Positions 12,809-13,146 of a stretch of DNA of 13,146 nucleotides are shown one piece after another (the stretch's first letter is position 1; each line of letters opens with the position of its first letter). The notes under the pieces were generated by a model. The model saw nothing but the letters and a program-made list of their open reading frames with translations, was not told the DNA's origin and did no database searches. The translations under genes and the position numbers were made by a program. Source of the DNA: Sulfurimonadaceae bacterium (lineage in GTDB: Bacteria > Campylobacterota > Campylobacteria > Campylobacterales > Sulfurimonadaceae); the NCBI GenBank assembly GCA_026193155.1, contig JAPHSI010000128.1:1-13146 (forward strand), given 5' to 3'.

Positions 12809-13146
12809 ATGAGTAAAAGATATAAACAATTACAAGAAAAAATTGATAATACAAAATCTTATAGTGTTGCTGAAGCTACAGCTACTATAAAAGAATTAAA
12901 AAGTGCAAAATTTGATGAAACAGTTGAAGTTGCATTAAACTTAAACGTTGACCCTCGTCACGCTGACCAAATGGTTCGTGGTGCTATCGTATTACCACAC
13001 GGTACTGGTAAAACTGTACGTGTTGCTGTATTTGCTAAAGGTGCTAAAGCTGATGAAGCTAAAGCTGCTGGAGCTGATATAGTCGGTACTGATGATTTAG
13101 TTGCACAAGTAAAAGAGGGTATATTTAACTTTGATGTTGTTGTTGC
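12809..13146 (+). CDS. rplA: 50S ribosomal protein uL1, N-terminal part (3' end outside window)
   Basis: The frame encodes 112 residues and is still open at the window edge; full uL1 is about 230. The N-terminus (MSKRYKQLQEKID ... YSVAEATATIKELKSAKFDETVEVALNLNVDPRHADQ) and the block MVRGAIVLPHGTGKTVRVAVFA are diagnostic. uL1 binds the L1 stalk of 23S rRNA near the exit site and commonly autoregulates its own mRNA. TGGAG lies 8 nt before the ATG. It follows rplK, the standard order. Confidence 0.96.
   Translation, partial: MSKRYKQLQEKIDNTKSYSVAEATATIKELKSAKFDETVEVALNLNVDPRHADQMVRGAIVLPHGTGKTVRVAVFAKGAKADEAKAAGADIVGTDDLVAQVKEGIFNFDVVV

Overview
The window reads as chromosomal DNA from a free-living member of the Campylobacterota (epsilonproteobacteria), most like Sulfurimonas and its relatives. 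The evidence is an AT-rich genome, the order tRNA-Thr/Tyr/Gly/Thr - tuf - rpmG - tRNA-Trp - secE - nusG - rplK - rplA, a tuf promoter with an extended -10 and T-run but no clear -35, and a multiheme c-type cytochrome. The genus is an inference; nothing here names a species.

Layout. (1) 1-552 (+): the C-terminal part of a multiheme cytochrome c, cut by the window edge. (2) 567-806 (-): a small, extremely lysine-rich histone H1-like protein. Its near-consensus sigma70 promoter has three exact-phase 11-bp direct repeats directly upstream of the -35. (3) 936-4435 (-): a tight operon yaaA - CsgG-like lipoprotein - LPP20-like lipoprotein - SpoU-family rRNA methyltransferase, with 11-nt and 4-nt overlaps between the last three genes. 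(4) 4518-9320 (+): a divergently transcribed signalling operon. It encodes a periplasmic FecR-domain protein, a CHASE2 sensor, a class III adenylate cyclase, and a large GAF / HD-GYP / metallo-beta-lactamase-fold phosphodiesterase. (5) 9331-13146 (+): the translation cluster, starting with a perfect-consensus promoter and four tRNAs, then tuf, rpmG, tRNA-Trp, secE, nusG, rplK and the start of rplA.

The most interesting part is region 4. The CHASE2 and cyclase reading frames are in the same frame and are separated by one TAA codon and one sense codon. The break falls between the membrane helices of what is normally a single CHASE2-cyclase protein. The next gene appears to fuse a c-di-GMP phosphodiesterase domain (HD-GYP) to a class II cyclic-nucleotide phosphodiesterase domain (metallo-beta-lactamase fold). 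One operon therefore seems to hold an envelope sensor, a cAMP synthase, a cAMP-degrading domain and a c-di-GMP-degrading domain, which would make a compact circuit coupling the two second messengers. The domain assignments come from visible motifs; activity and coupling are inferred.

No rRNA genes, CRISPR arrays, insertion sequences or phage genes were seen.
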